Shown: positions 34,958 to 43,997, counted from the stretch's first letter. The stretch is 64,000 nucleotides of DNA from CAYSPO01 sp964432945 (GCA_964432945.1 CAYSPO010000001.1:26788-90787), one strand, 5' to 3'. Program-made: numbers and translations. Notes: generated by a model not told the origin, from the letters alone.

Positions 34958-36697
34958 ATGAAAAAATTTGTTTCTAAGATATTAGCGGTCACTTTAACAT
35001 TAGGGATGACAATTAGTGTTGCTAATGCAGTTGATAATGTAAATAGGGTTTCTGGTAAAGATAAGTATAAAACAGCTATTGAGGTATCTAAAAGTAACTA
35101 TACTAATTCAGAAAATGTGATACTTGCTAGTGGTGATGAATTTGCAGATGCTTTAGCTGGAGGTCAGCTATCTTTAAATCTTGATGCACCTATCCTTTTA
35201 GTAGGAAAAGGGCCAATAAGTTCTGATCTTAAAGAAGAGATTAAAAGATTGGAAGCTAAAAATATTTATATTCTAGGAGAGAAAAATTCTATTTCAAAAG
35301 AAATAGAAGATAATCTAGATAAAGATTATAAAATTATAAGACTTGGTGGAAAAGATAGATATGAGACTTCTAAACTTATAATGAAAGAAACTGAAAAATT
35401 AGGTGAGTTTGATAAGTTAGTTTTAGTTAGTGGAATAGATTTTGCAGATGCACTTTCTTCATCTAACTATCTAGCAAAGAATAGTGCTCTTTTAATGTTA
35501 TCAAATGGTAAAGAACTTCCAAAAACAGATAAAGAAATTATAGTTATTGGCGGAAAAGAGAAAATAGAACTTCCGGATTTTAAGGGAAGAAGGATAGCAG
35601 GTAAAGATAGATATGAAACTTCAATGTTATTATTAGATGAGTTTTTCAAAGATGCTAAAAATGGTGTTTTAGTAAGCGGGGAGAGATATCCTGATGGACT
35701 TACTTCAGTTTCATTTTTAAATAAATTTGAATCACCTATTATATTAACTAGGAAAGGTGCATTAGATGATGAAGCAAAATCTTATATAGATAAACTAGAA
35801 AAGCTAGTTATAGTTGGAGGAGAACAAACTATATCTGAAGATATACTTAAAGATGACGAAACTCCAATAGATATAGAAGGCAGAGTTTTAGACGCTAAAG
35901 AAGTTACTAAAATGATAAAAAAAGAAGATGTTAAAGTTTTTGATCTTAGAAAACCAGAAGATTACGAACTTGGACATATACCTGGCGCTTTAAATATTAG
36001 TAACAAGGAATTTGAAGATCCAGACAATCCAATAGATGGAGAACTTGCAACTCCACAACAATTTGAAGAATTAATGTCTTCATATGGTATAAAAAATACA
36101 GATACAATAATAGTTTATTCTCAAGCTTCAAAGCCTCAAATGGCTCCAAGACTTATTTGGACATTAGAAGCATACGGTCATACAAATACTTATATCTTAG
36201 ATGGTCATTACGATAAGTGGTCAAATGGAGAATTTGAGATAGAAGAGGGGCCTCAAAAAGAACAAGTTAAATCAGAATATAAAATAATAACTCAAGAAAA
36301 CACAATAAATGTAGATAAAAATTATGTTATCGATATTATAGATGGGAAAATAGATGCTATATTATTAGATTGTAGGCCAGCAGAACAGTATGCTAGCAAA
36401 GAGCCAACTAGTGGTGGGAATGCTAAGGGTGGTCATATACCAGGAGCTGTAAATGTTCCATATATGTCTACTGTTGGAGAAGACGGTAGATTTTTATCAG
36501 CTGAAGAATTAAAACAGCTATATTCTGAAGTAGGAATCAATGAAGATTCAGATGTAGTAGTTTACTGTCAAAGAGGGCATAGAGCTTCTCATTCTTGGTT
36601 TGTTCTTAAATATGTTTTAGGATATGAAAATATAAAAGTATATGATGGCTCAATGATGGAATGGAGCAATCTCGAGGATCAAAAAGTTGAATTTTAA
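34958..36697 (+). CDS. Cell-wall-anchored protein: CWB2 repeats fused to two rhodanese domains
   Basis: 579 residues with a signal peptide (LAVTLTLGMTISVANA). Three CWB2 (PF04122) wall-binding repeats follow: VNRVSGKDKYKTAIEVSKSN, IIRLGGKDRYETSKLIMKE and RRIAGKDRYETSMLLLDEF, spanning roughly residues 25-300. Then two rhodanese domains. The first (about 312-430) has SQAS where the catalytic Cys loop should be, so it is inactive; the second (about 450-575) has VVVYCQRGHRASHS with Cys and is probably active. Tandem order matches thiosulfate sulfurtransferases. It would move sulfane sulfur, or perhaps selenium, at the cell surface. Confidence 0.88.
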   Translation: MKKFVSKILAVTLTLGMTISVANAVDNVNRVSGKDKYKTAIEVSKSNYTNSENVILASGDEFADALAGGQLSLNLDAPILLVGKGPISSDLKEEIKRLEAKNIYILGEKNSISKEIEDNLDKDYKIIRLGGKDRYETSKLIMKETEKLGEFDKLVLVSGIDFADALSSSNYLAKNSALLMLSNGKELPKTDKEIIVIGGKEKIELPDFKGRRIAGKDRYETSMLLLDEFFKDAKNGVLVSGERYPDGLTSVSFLNKFESPIILTRKGALDDEAKSYIDKLEKLVIVGGEQTISEDILKDDETPIDIEGRVLDAKEVTKMIKKEDVKVFDLRKPEDYELGHIPGALNISNKEFEDPDNPIDGELATPQQFEELMSSYGIKNTDTIIVYSQASKPQMAPRLIWTLEAYGHTNTYILDGHYDKWSNGEFEIEEGPQKEQVKSEYKIITQENTINVDKNYVIDIIDGKIDAILLDCRPAEQYASKEPTSGGNAKGGHIPGAVNVPYMSTVGEDGRFLSAEELKQLYSEVGINEDSDVVVYCQRGHRASHSWFVLKYVLGYENIKVYDGSMMEWSNLEDQKVEF

Positions 36698-36710
36698 AAA
36701 ATAATCACTT

Positions 36711-36741
36711 AGAAGCTAGGACTGTCCTAGCTTCTATTTTT
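36711..36741 (+). terminator. Terminator after wall-bound rhodanese gene
   Basis: 12-bp stem AGAAGCTAGGAC (36711-36722) / GTCCTAGCTTCT (36724-36735), then ATTTTT. Confidence 0.8.
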
Positions 36742-36894
36742 AGGTATAAAGATAAATAATAATTATATAAGATAAATTAATCATAATAAACAAATGTTAC
36801 ATATATACTATATAGAAGAGAAACAGAGCAATTGCCTTGTTTATTTTTATTTTACATAGAATTATGTTTCCCTGAAAATAATAAAGGAGGATTT

Positions 36895-39036
36895 ATGTCA
36901 GAAATATCAAATAAGATGGAGATAATAGAGGGTATATGCGGTATATGCCCTGGAAACTGTGCTGTTGAAATACATAAAATAGATGGAAAGATTGATAAGG
37001 TATTAAAATCTGAAAAGAATAAATATGGATTAATTTGCCTAAGGGCATCAAAAGCTAAGGAAATAGTTTATTCTGAAGATAGAATAACAACTCCACTAAT
37101 AAGAACAGGTAAAAAAGGTACAAAAGATTTTAGAGAAGCAACATGGGAAGAAGCTTTAAGCTATGCAAGTGAAGGTTTTTTGAAAATAAAAGATAAATAT
37201 GGAGCACAGTCTTTAGCAAGTCATTACGGACGAGGTGCTTTTGATCAGCAATTTGAAGATTTTTTCTCTGGAACTGGCGACAATAAATATGGTGGAATAT
37301 TTGGCTATCTTGGATCTCCAAATACTGGAAGTGTAGGCTCCCTTTGTTATGTTTCATATGGAGTTTTTGCTCCTATACCTACAATGGGAATACCATCAAG
37401 TTTTATAAACGCGGATATAGAAAATGCAGATACTATATTTGTATGGGGAACAAATCCTCCAGCAGCTTCACCTCCTCTTAAGTATCATAGAATTAAAGAA
37501 GCAAGAAAAAGAGGAGCAAAAGTTATAACCGTTGACCACTATAAGTCTATAATGGCAGATAATTCTAATGAAGTTGTATTAGTAAACTCTGGGACAGATG
37601 GATTTCTAATATTTGGACTGATAAATTATTTAATCGAAAATAATAAATATAATAAAGAGTTTGTTGAAGAATATACTTATGGTTTTGAAGAATTAAAAAA
37701 ATATGTAAAAGATTTTACTTTGGATAAAGTTTTAGATGTATGTGGAATAAAGGAAGAAGATTTTTATCTAATAGCTAGAGAATTGTCCAAAGAAAAAGTA
37801 ACACTTTTAACTTATACAGGACTAGAGTATTCAAATTGTGGAGTTCAAACAATTAGAGCTATTTATTCATTGTGGGCAATGACAGGTCATTTAGATGAAA
37901 AAGGAGGATTAATTCTAGATAAAGCTAAAAAAGAAGAATATTCATTAAAAAAAGAAAGAAGTCTAGAAGAAAATCTTCCAGTTGGTTATAAAAATTATCC
38001 TTTATTCTGTGATCTTACTGGAAATATGCAATTTAATAGTTTTCCAAAAGCTGTATTGGAAGAAAAACCATATAAGATTGCAGGACTTTTTAATGTTGGA
38101 TCAGTAATAAGCATAAATTATCCTTCAAGCCAACTTTATGAAGAAGCATTAAAATCTTTAGAAATGTTTGTAACAGTGGATAGATTTATGTCTAAAGATA
38201 CACTTTATGCAGATGTTGTATTACCAGCAACTACTTATTTTGAAGATGAATCTTACGCTTGTTATCCCGATATGGTAAGAAAAAGGGAAAGAATAATTGA
38301 GCCAATTGGTCAAGCTAAGTCTCATATTGAAATCATCCATGCTTTAGCTGAAAAACTGGGATATGGAGATAATTATCCTGAGAATTCAGAAGAATTACTT
38401 CAAGCTAAATTTGGTTCAGATCCTGAACTTCTAAAAGCAATACTAGAAAATCCACAAGGAGTAAGCTTAGACAAAGGTGAAAGAACTTATTATAAATATA
38501 AAACAGGTGGGCTTAGAAATGACAAAAAGGCTGGGTTTCCTACACAAAGTGGCAAGTTTGAATTTAAATCTTCTATGCTAGAATCCTATGGATTTGATGG
38601 TTTACCTAAATTTGAATTTTCTAAAGAAGGTAGAATAAATAATCCAGACTTGGCAGAAAAATATCCATTAATTTTAAATTCAGGAGCGAGAATTCAAAGC
38701 ACATTTAGAACTCAGCATCTAAATATTCCAGAATTAGTAAAATTTCAAGAATCACCTCATATAATTATGAATATAGAAGATGCAACAGAAAGAGAAATTT
38801 CAACTGGAGATGAAGTAATAGTTTCAACATTAAGAGGAGAAATAAAAGTTATTGCTAATGTAATAGAAGGTATTAATAAAGGTGATACAGAAATAAATGT
38901 AGGTGGAGGTCAAGATTTTCAACTTGGCTTATGGAAAGATGCAAATACAAACTATTTAACAGATATAGAAAATGTTGATCCTATAAGTGGTTTTCCTGTA
39001 TTAAAAAATTTACTTTGTGAAGTTAGAAAAGCTTAG
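36895..39036 (+). CDS. Molybdopterin-dependent oxidoreductase, DMSO reductase family
   Basis: 713 residues from ATG 36895 (AAAGGAGG); an upstream in-frame start has no site. The N-terminal 4Fe-4S motif is Cys15, Cys18, Cys22 and Cys48 (GICGICPGNC...LICLRA). GSPNTGSVGSLCYVSYG gives the probable molybdenum-ligand Cys, and FVWGTNPPAASPP, DRFMSKDTLYADVVLPATTY and NPDLAEKYPLILNSGAR are family hallmarks. No Tat signal and no adjacent FeS or membrane subunit, so it is likely a cytoplasmic single-subunit enzyme using a diffusible electron donor. Substrate unknown. Confidence 0.87.
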   Translation: MSEISNKMEIIEGICGICPGNCAVEIHKIDGKIDKVLKSEKNKYGLICLRASKAKEIVYSEDRITTPLIRTGKKGTKDFREATWEEALSYASEGFLKIKDKYGAQSLASHYGRGAFDQQFEDFFSGTGDNKYGGIFGYLGSPNTGSVGSLCYVSYGVFAPIPTMGIPSSFINADIENADTIFVWGTNPPAASPPLKYHRIKEARKRGAKVITVDHYKSIMADNSNEVVLVNSGTDGFLIFGLINYLIENNKYNKEFVEEYTYGFEELKKYVKDFTLDKVLDVCGIKEEDFYLIARELSKEKVTLLTYTGLEYSNCGVQTIRAIYSLWAMTGHLDEKGGLILDKAKKEEYSLKKERSLEENLPVGYKNYPLFCDLTGNMQFNSFPKAVLEEKPYKIAGLFNVGSVISINYPSSQLYEEALKSLEMFVTVDRFMSKDTLYADVVLPATTYFEDESYACYPDMVRKRERIIEPIGQAKSHIEIIHALAEKLGYGDNYPENSEELLQAKFGSDPELLKAILENPQGVSLDKGERTYYKYKTGGLRNDKKAGFPTQSGKFEFKSSMLESYGFDGLPKFEFSKEGRINNPDLAEKYPLILNSGARIQSTFRTQHLNIPELVKFQESPHIIMNIEDATEREISTGDEVIVSTLRGEIKVIANVIEGINKGDTEINVGGGQDFQLGLWKDANTNYLTDIENVDPISGFPVLKNLLCEVRKA

Positions 39037-39069
39037 AGGTTAATGCGAATTAAAAAAGATTTATTTTAG

Positions 39070-39110
39070 AGTAGTATTGAATTTAGTTAAACATTAATAC
39101 TACTTTTTAT
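39070..39110 (+). terminator. Terminator after molybdopterin oxidoreductase
   Basis: Arms AGTAGTATT (39070-39078) and AATACTACT (39096-39104), then TTTTTATTTT. Confidence 0.78.
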
Positions 39111-39232
39111 TTTAAGTTAATAAGCAAAGTATATATAAGTTTATTTGCATAGAGTAATTTTATAACTGCTAATCATTATCAGTGATATGCTTTTAATAAG
39201 TATAACAGAATAAACTTTAAGGAAGTGAAAGT

Positions 39233-40348
39233 ATGGATTATTCAGTAATAGAAAAAGACATGGAAAATTATGTACCAGAAATGACATCATCAGAAAGAAT
39301 GAAAAAATATATAAGTGGCGAAAGAGTGGATCATATACCTTATATGCTTCATCTACCAGATTTTGCAGTTGCACAAATTCTAGGTCACAAAATAGAAGAC
39401 TTGCAAGATTTAGATGTTTATAGTGAAATTGTTGCTTATATAAAAGATGAATTAGGTGTGGAAGGGTTAAGTAATAGACTAAGCTTAAGAACTATGGGAG
39501 CTGCTGTTGGATCTAAGCTTCATTACCCAGAAGATGGAATTGATATAATCGTCGAAAGAGTTTTAGAAGATTATAATGATTTTTATAAAATCGAAAAAAT
39601 TGATCCTTGGAATAATGAAATTCTAACTCCTTTAATGAAAAGGGGAATGGCTATAAGAGAAAAATTTCCTGATGTAAAAGTTACTACTGGGGTAGTTTGT
39701 CCTTTATCTACAGCTGTTGCAATTAGACCAATTGAAAAAATCTTAAAGGATACTAGAAAAAATAAAGAAGAACTTCATAAATTATTACAGCTTTGTGTTG
39801 ATCATAATTTAACTTGGGTTAGAGCCTTTACAGAAGAATTCGGTCCCGGTCCTACTTCTATTTCGGCTCCTTTAACAAGCACTGATATTTTAAGTAAAGA
39901 ACAATTTAAAGAATTTTCTTATCCTTATATGGAAAAATTAGTAGATGGATTAATTGAAATAACTGGCATAAAACCGAGCCTACATATATGTGGCCATACT
40001 AAAGGAATCTGGGAAGATATTAAAAAATTAAATGTTGCTTCTTTTAGTGTAGATAATGTTGAAGATTTAGGAGAATTAAAGGAAGTTTTAGGTGATATTA
40101 TGCCTATTCTAGGCAATGTTCCACCTGTTGAAGTTATGAGATTTGGAAGTGTAGATGATGTAATCGAAGCTTGTAAGTCTTGTATAAGAAAAGGTTCCAC
40201 TTCTCAAAGGGGATATATTTTAGGAACAGGATGTCAAATTCCTCCTGGAACTAGCGAAAAAAATCTTAAAGCTTTCGTTTGGGCTGCTAGAACTTATGGG
40301 GCTGGAGCTAAGCTTGGCGAAATGCCTGAAGGTATGAAAGAAGATTAG
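39233..40348 (+). CDS. UroD-type corrinoid methyltransferase (MtaA/MtbA/CmuA-like), paralogue 1
   Basis: 371 residues, AAGGAAG site. TIM-barrel of the uroporphyrinogen decarboxylase superfamily. The zinc/thiol-activating motif His-x-Cys is in LHICGHTKGIWEDI and the third ligand Cys in GTGCQIPPGTSEKN, as in methylcobamide:CoM methyltransferases, so methyl transfer between a corrinoid protein and a thiol is more likely than porphyrin decarboxylation. The N-terminus MTSSERMKKYISGERVDHIP is shared with the paralogues at 49365 and 50572. It is a single-gene unit with a terminator. Methyl acceptor unknown. Confidence 0.83.
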   Translation: MDYSVIEKDMENYVPEMTSSERMKKYISGERVDHIPYMLHLPDFAVAQILGHKIEDLQDLDVYSEIVAYIKDELGVEGLSNRLSLRTMGAAVGSKLHYPEDGIDIIVERVLEDYNDFYKIEKIDPWNNEILTPLMKRGMAIREKFPDVKVTTGVVCPLSTAVAIRPIEKILKDTRKNKEELHKLLQLCVDHNLTWVRAFTEEFGPGPTSISAPLTSTDILSKEQFKEFSYPYMEKLVDGLIEITGIKPSLHICGHTKGIWEDIKKLNVASFSVDNVEDLGELKEVLGDIMPILGNVPPVEVMRFGSVDDVIEACKSCIRKGSTSQRGYILGTGCQIPPGTSEKNLKAFVWAARTYGAGAKLGEMPEGMKED

Positions 40349-40375
40349 AAGTTAATTACAATGAATTTATTAATA

Positions 40376-40414
40376 AAAACCTCCTACACTTTAATATATT
40401 TGTGTAGGAGTTTT
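40376..40414 (+). terminator. Terminator after methyltransferase paralogue 1
   Basis: CTCCTACAC (40381-40389) pairs with GTGTAGGAG (40402-40410), extended by AAAA/TTTT arms across a bulged C. Confidence 0.78.
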
Positions 40415-40448
40415 ACATTTATAGGAAGGACCAATATAGTTTACTATT

Positions 40449-40787
40449 TTATATTCTATCTTTTAAAAGTTCTTTTATTTCCTCAGTTTTTAATACTTTT
40501 CCATAGGAAAGGACTTCTCCATCTAACACTAGGGCTGGTGTTGTCATTACACCATAGCTTGCTATTTCAGAAAAATCTGTTACATGCTCTACTTCTAAAT
40601 CAAGATTTAATTCTGAGATTGCTTTTATAGTGGCTTTTTCTAATTGTTTGCATTTTGCACAACCAGATCCTAGTATTTTTATTCCTTCGTTATTTTTTCT
40701 ATCTTCTTCTTTGCTAATTTTAATTGGAGTATCACTTGAACAACAACTACATTCTTTTGGTTTTTTATTTTTACCAAATAATTTCAT
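40449..40787 (-). CDS. Small thioredoxin-like protein with N-terminal CSCC
   Basis: 112 residues on the minus strand, AAAGGAG site. A short N-terminal extension with ECSCCSSDTP precedes a compact thioredoxin/glutaredoxin fold: IKILGSGCAKCKQLE carries the CxxC active site and GVMTTPALVLDGEV the cis-Pro. It matches the 75-residue thioredoxins often placed beside UPF0718 permeases. It lies 11 bases after the permease gene in an ArsR-led unit, so it probably serves as a redox or metal-transfer partner of that permease. Confidence 0.85.
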   Translation of the reverse strand: MKLFGKNKKPKECSCCSSDTPIKISKEEDRKNNEGIKILGSGCAKCKQLEKATIKAISELNLDLEVEHVTDFSEIASYGVMTTPALVLDGEVLSYGKVLKTEEIKELLKDRI

Positions 40788-40798
40788 ATTATTCTCCT

Positions 40799-41812
40799 TT
40801 ATATTAAAACTGGACTAAAAATATTAAAAATATAACCTACAATAATGATTCCTAAGGTACATATTGTGAAGAATAAAGCAAGTAGCTTAGGCTTTACGAC
40901 TTTCTTTAACATTATTAATGAAGGTAAACTTAAAGTAGTAACTGCCATCATAAAGGACAGTACAGTTCCTAATTGGGCACCTTTTGCTAGTAGGGCTTCG
41001 GCAACTGGAATTGTTCCGAAGATATCGGCATACATCGGTACACCAACAAGTGTTGCTAAGATTACTCCAAATGGATTATCTTGACCTAAAATACTTTCAA
41101 TCCATTCTTGAGGTAGCCAATTATGTATAAATGCTCCTATTCCAACTCCTAATATAATATAAGGAAAAACTTTTTTAAAAGTTCCTACTACTTGTTCTTT
41201 AGCAAAATTTAATCTGTCTTTTTTATTTAGTGTTGGTGAGTTAATATCTACATTACCAGCCTCTGTTACAAAGCCTTCGACATATTCTTCCATGTGCATT
41301 TTTTCTATTAAGCTACCACCAACAACTGCGATTACTAAACCTAGTAATACATAGGCAATTGCAATTTTTGCACCAAAAATACTCATTAACAAGACAAGAC
41401 TTCCTAGATCAACCATAGGAGAAGATATTAGAAAAGAAAATGTAACACCTAGAGGTAGTCCTGCACTAGTGAATCCTATAAAAATTGGAATCGATGAACA
41501 TGAACAAAACGGGGTTATCGTTCCTAAAAGGGCAGATATGATGTTGGCTCCAAGTCCATTGAAACGACCTAGGATTTTTTTGCTTCTTTCTGGTGGGAAA
41601 AAGCTTTGTATATACGAAATTATAAAAATAAGTAAACATAAGAGTATAGTTATTTTGATAACATCGTAGAAGAAAAATTGTAGACTTCCACCGACTTTAC
41701 TAGTAATATCAATTCCAAAATTTGATAAGATATTACCTACCAGTTTGTTTAACCACTTCATACCTAGTACTTGGTTTTGAATGAATAGCCAAATAGAACT
41801 AAATAAATTCAT
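40799..41812 (-). CDS. UPF0718/DUF318-family permease (ArsP-like)
   Basis: 337 residues from ATG 41812, where TGGAGTG gives a ribosome site; an upstream ATG at 41839 overlaps an operator and lacks a site. About ten membrane spans: GTITPFCSCSSIPIFIGFTS holds the family CxC motif, SSPMVDLGSLVLLMSIFG and GVPMYADIFGTIPVAEALL belong to the first and second repeats. An acidic/polar cytoplasmic loop separates the halves. Adjacent ArsR regulator and thioredoxin suggest metalloid efflux, such as methylated arsenicals. Only distantly like the SaoE-type pair. Confidence 0.86.
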   Translation of the reverse strand: MNLFSSIWLFIQNQVLGMKWLNKLVGNILSNFGIDITSKVGGSLQFFFYDVIKITILLCLLIFIISYIQSFFPPERSKKILGRFNGLGANIISALLGTITPFCSCSSIPIFIGFTSAGLPLGVTFSFLISSPMVDLGSLVLLMSIFGAKIAIAYVLLGLVIAVVGGSLIEKMHMEEYVEGFVTEAGNVDINSPTLNKKDRLNFAKEQVVGTFKKVFPYIILGVGIGAFIHNWLPQEWIESILGQDNPFGVILATLVGVPMYADIFGTIPVAEALLAKGAQLGTVLSFMMAVTTLSLPSLIMLKKVVKPKLLALFFTICTLGIIIVGYIFNIFSPVLI

Positions 41813-41839
41813 AGAATCACACTCCATTATTTTTTTCAT

Positions 41840-41855
41840 ATCAAATAAATTTGAT
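41840..41855. promoter_or_regulatory. ArsR-type operator before the permease gene
   Basis: Inverted repeat ATCAAATAAATTTGAT, matching sites at 42214 and 42272, placed just upstream of the permease-thioredoxin genes. Confidence 0.68.
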
Positions 41856-41892
41856 GTATAAAGTATTTTAAAAAGCCATCGAAAGATGACTT

Positions 41893-42198
41893 TTATTTAA
41901 AGCATTCTAATTTTTCTTTTGTATTGGAAAGTGATAATTCTAATACTCTATTAGAAGCATATTTAATACCTTCTTTATTAAGGCTATAATGTGTCCATTT
42001 TCCCTCTTGTCTACTAGAAACTATCCCAGATTCACATAATATTTTCATATGATAGGATAGAGCAGATTGTCCCATGTCCATATAGTCTATTAGAACACAT
42101 GCACATTTTTCTCCGTTTTTTAAGTGGTCTAGAATTCTTAACCTTTTTTCATCGGCAAGAGCTTTAAAAATTTGAGCATCTCTAGAAAAATCTGTCAT
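41893..42198 (-). CDS. ArsR-family metalloregulator
   Basis: 101 residues, AAGGGGTGA site. Winged-helix repressor: QIFKALADEKRLRILDHL, then the metal site EKCACVLIDYM with Cys32 and Cys34 where ArsR has its CVC motif on the recognition helix region, QSALSYHMKILCESGIV as the DNA-reading helix, and SSRQEGKWTHYSL as the wing. Binding of As(III) or a similar soft ion to the cysteines would release DNA. Operator dyads lie on both flanks (41840 and 42214), so it controls itself and the permease-thioredoxin pair. Confidence 0.92.
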   Translation of the reverse strand: MTDFSRDAQIFKALADEKRLRILDHLKNGEKCACVLIDYMDMGQSALSYHMKILCESGIVSSRQEGKWTHYSLNKEGIKYASNRVLELSLSNTKEKLECFK

Positions 42199-42213
42199 AT
42201 TTTCACCCCTTAC

Positions 42214-42287
42214 ATCAAAAATATTTGATATGTATATCTTACTCCTTTATTTATCTATTGTCAATAATTACATCAAATAAATTTTAT
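42214..42287. promoter_or_regulatory. Two ArsR-type operators upstream of the regulator
   Basis: ATCAAAAATATTTGAT (42214-42229) is a perfect dyad; ATCAAATAAATTTTATG (42272-42287) is a near copy. The first sits directly against the ribosome site of the minus-strand arsR gene. Confidence 0.66.
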
Positions 42288-42427
42288 GTATTAGTTATTT
42301 TAATACTCACATATTAATATAAGTTATACATATATATGTGTTATAAAAAAACATAATCCTACTATATTATAATAAATGATACACTGTTTAAGTGAAAGAG
42401 TAATGATAACTATTATAGGAGGTGATT

Positions 42428-43816
42428 ATGAAAGGTTATTTATTTGTAGACTTTGGAAGTACCAATACTAAACTTACTTTAGTGGATATAGATAAAGAAG
42501 AAATTGCTGCAACAGCTAGATCTTATACAACGGTTGAAACAGATGTTATGGAAGGCTTTCATATTGCCCTTGATGAAATAAAATCTAAAGTAGATGAAGA
42601 AATTGAAATAGTGAAAACTTCAGTTTGTTCATCAGCTGCAGGTGGACTTCAAATAATTGCGATTGGTCTTGTTCCAGCTTTAACATCTGAAGCAGCTAAA
42701 AGAGCAGCTTTAGGTGCAGGAGCTAAGATTACAGGAGTTTATTCTCATGAGCTTAATAGAGCAGAACTTGAAGAAATTGTTTCTTCAAATCCAGATATTG
42801 TTCTTTTAGCAGGTGGAACCAATGGAGGCAATAAGGAAGTTATAATACATAACGCAAGAATGCTTAGAGAAAATAATATTAAATGTCCTATTGTAGTTGC
42901 TGGAAATAAATCAGTTAATGATGAAATCTCTAAAATCTTTGAGGGTAGTATTGAATATTTTATAACTGAGAACGTTATGCCTAAAATCAATGAGCTAAAT
43001 GTAGAGCCTTGCAGGGAGACTATAAGGGAAATCTTTATGGATAATATTGCCAAGGCAAAGGGAATGGAAAAGATAGAAGAAGAGATAGGTCAAGTTGTTA
43101 TGCCAACCCCTGCAGCTGTTCTTACAGCAGCTGAAACTTTATCTAAAGGAAACAAAAATGAAGAAGGCTTTGGAGATTTAGCTGTTGTTGATATTGGTGG
43201 GGCAACAACAGATATTCATTCAATTGCCAAGGGTTGGCCAAGTAATCCTTCTGTAAGTTTTAAGGGGCTTGAAGAGCCTTTCGCTAAACGAACTGTAGAA
43301 GGCGATTTAGGTATGAGATATTCTTGTCCTCATGTTTATGAAGCTAATCCTGAAATGTTTGAAAATTACTTAGGTGATAAGTGGGATTATGAAATAGATA
43401 AAGAAATAGAAAAGAGAATTGATAATCCATCTTTTATTGCAACAGAAGATAGAGATCTAAATTTTGATATAAGTATAGCAAAAGTGTGTTCTAGGCTTTC
43501 TATGACTAGACATGCAGGTATTGTTAAAGAAGTATATTCGCCGATTGGGCCAATATTCCAGCAAACAGGAAAAGATTTACTTAATCTCCCAGTTGTAATA
43601 GGAACTGGTGGTGTTCTTGTTAACACAAACTATCCTTATGAAATCTTAAAATCTACAGTTTATAATACAGAAGAATCTGATTCGCTAAAACCTCAAAATC
43701 CTGAGTTCTATATAGATGAGAATTATGTGCTATCTGCGATGGGACTTTTATCTATGATTGATGAAGATTTAGCTGTTAGGGTGATGAAGAAGAATTTGAA
43801 ATTAATTAAAAAATAA
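42428..43816 (+). CDS. MutL/GlmL-family ASKHA ATPase
   Basis: 462 residues from ATG 42428, behind AGGAGGTG; GTG 42422 lies inside that site. Actin-like ATPase folds: FVDFGSTNTKLTLVDID is phosphate loop 1, AVVDIGGATTDIHSIAK loop 2, and VIGTGGVLVNTNYP the adenosine region; LLAGGTNGGNKEV is typical of MutL/GlmL. In glutamate mutase operons this protein accompanies the B12 subunits. Here it precedes a cobalamin riboswitch and corrinoid methyltransferases, so it may help maintain or load the corrinoid protein (inference). The gene is not itself downstream of the riboswitch. Confidence 0.86.
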   Translation: MKGYLFVDFGSTNTKLTLVDIDKEEIAATARSYTTVETDVMEGFHIALDEIKSKVDEEIEIVKTSVCSSAAGGLQIIAIGLVPALTSEAAKRAALGAGAKITGVYSHELNRAELEEIVSSNPDIVLLAGGTNGGNKEVIIHNARMLRENNIKCPIVVAGNKSVNDEISKIFEGSIEYFITENVMPKINELNVEPCRETIREIFMDNIAKAKGMEKIEEEIGQVVMPTPAAVLTAAETLSKGNKNEEGFGDLAVVDIGGATTDIHSIAKGWPSNPSVSFKGLEEPFAKRTVEGDLGMRYSCPHVYEANPEMFENYLGDKWDYEIDKEIEKRIDNPSFIATEDRDLNFDISIAKVCSRLSMTRHAGIVKEVYSPIGPIFQQTGKDLLNLPVVIGTGGVLVNTNYPYEILKSTVYNTEESDSLKPQNPEFYIDENYVLSAMGLLSMIDEDLAVRVMKKNLKLIKK

Positions 43817-43820
43817 TATT

Positions 43821-43936
43821 GAAGGAATCTGGTTAGAATCCAGAACAGCTTACTCTACTGTGTGATTGACGATAAGGCAGGAGCCACTTAACGGGAAGGC
43901 GCTTTAATTCGGTTGAAATCAAGTCAGGATACCTCA
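43821..43936 (+). promoter_or_regulatory. Cobalamin riboswitch aptamer upstream of the corrinoid methyltransferase operon
   Basis: GAATCTGGTTAGAATCCAG, then CAGCTTACTCTACTG, then GAGCCACT...GGGAAGGC and CAAGTCAGGATACC are B12-aptamer hallmarks with a few base changes. Lies between the MutL-like gene and the operon starting at 44120. Confidence 0.88.
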
Positions 43937-43947
43937 AGAACTTTTTT

Positions 43948-43997
43948 CGGTAAGGATTAAAAAGTGGCCTAACCTCTTTTTGCTTATCGTTTTTTTT
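43948..43997 (+). terminator. Riboswitch-controlled terminator
   Basis: CGGTAAG (43948-43954) pairs with CTTATCG (43983-43989) and AAAAAG (43959-43964) with CTTTTT (43976-43981), followed by eight T (43990-43997). ACGATAAG inside the aptamer (43869-43876) could pair with the same CTTATCGT as antiterminator. Confidence 0.72.

Noticed and set aside
39165..39187. Fur-box-like TAATCATTATCAG before the methyltransferase at 39233
   Set aside because: Only a half-site resembles the consensus and the dyad has mismatches; not strong enough to list.
42428..43816. Calling the MutL/GlmL-like gene part of a glutamate mutase operon
   Set aside because: No glmS or glmE mutase subunits are present; the neighbours are corrinoid methyltransferases.
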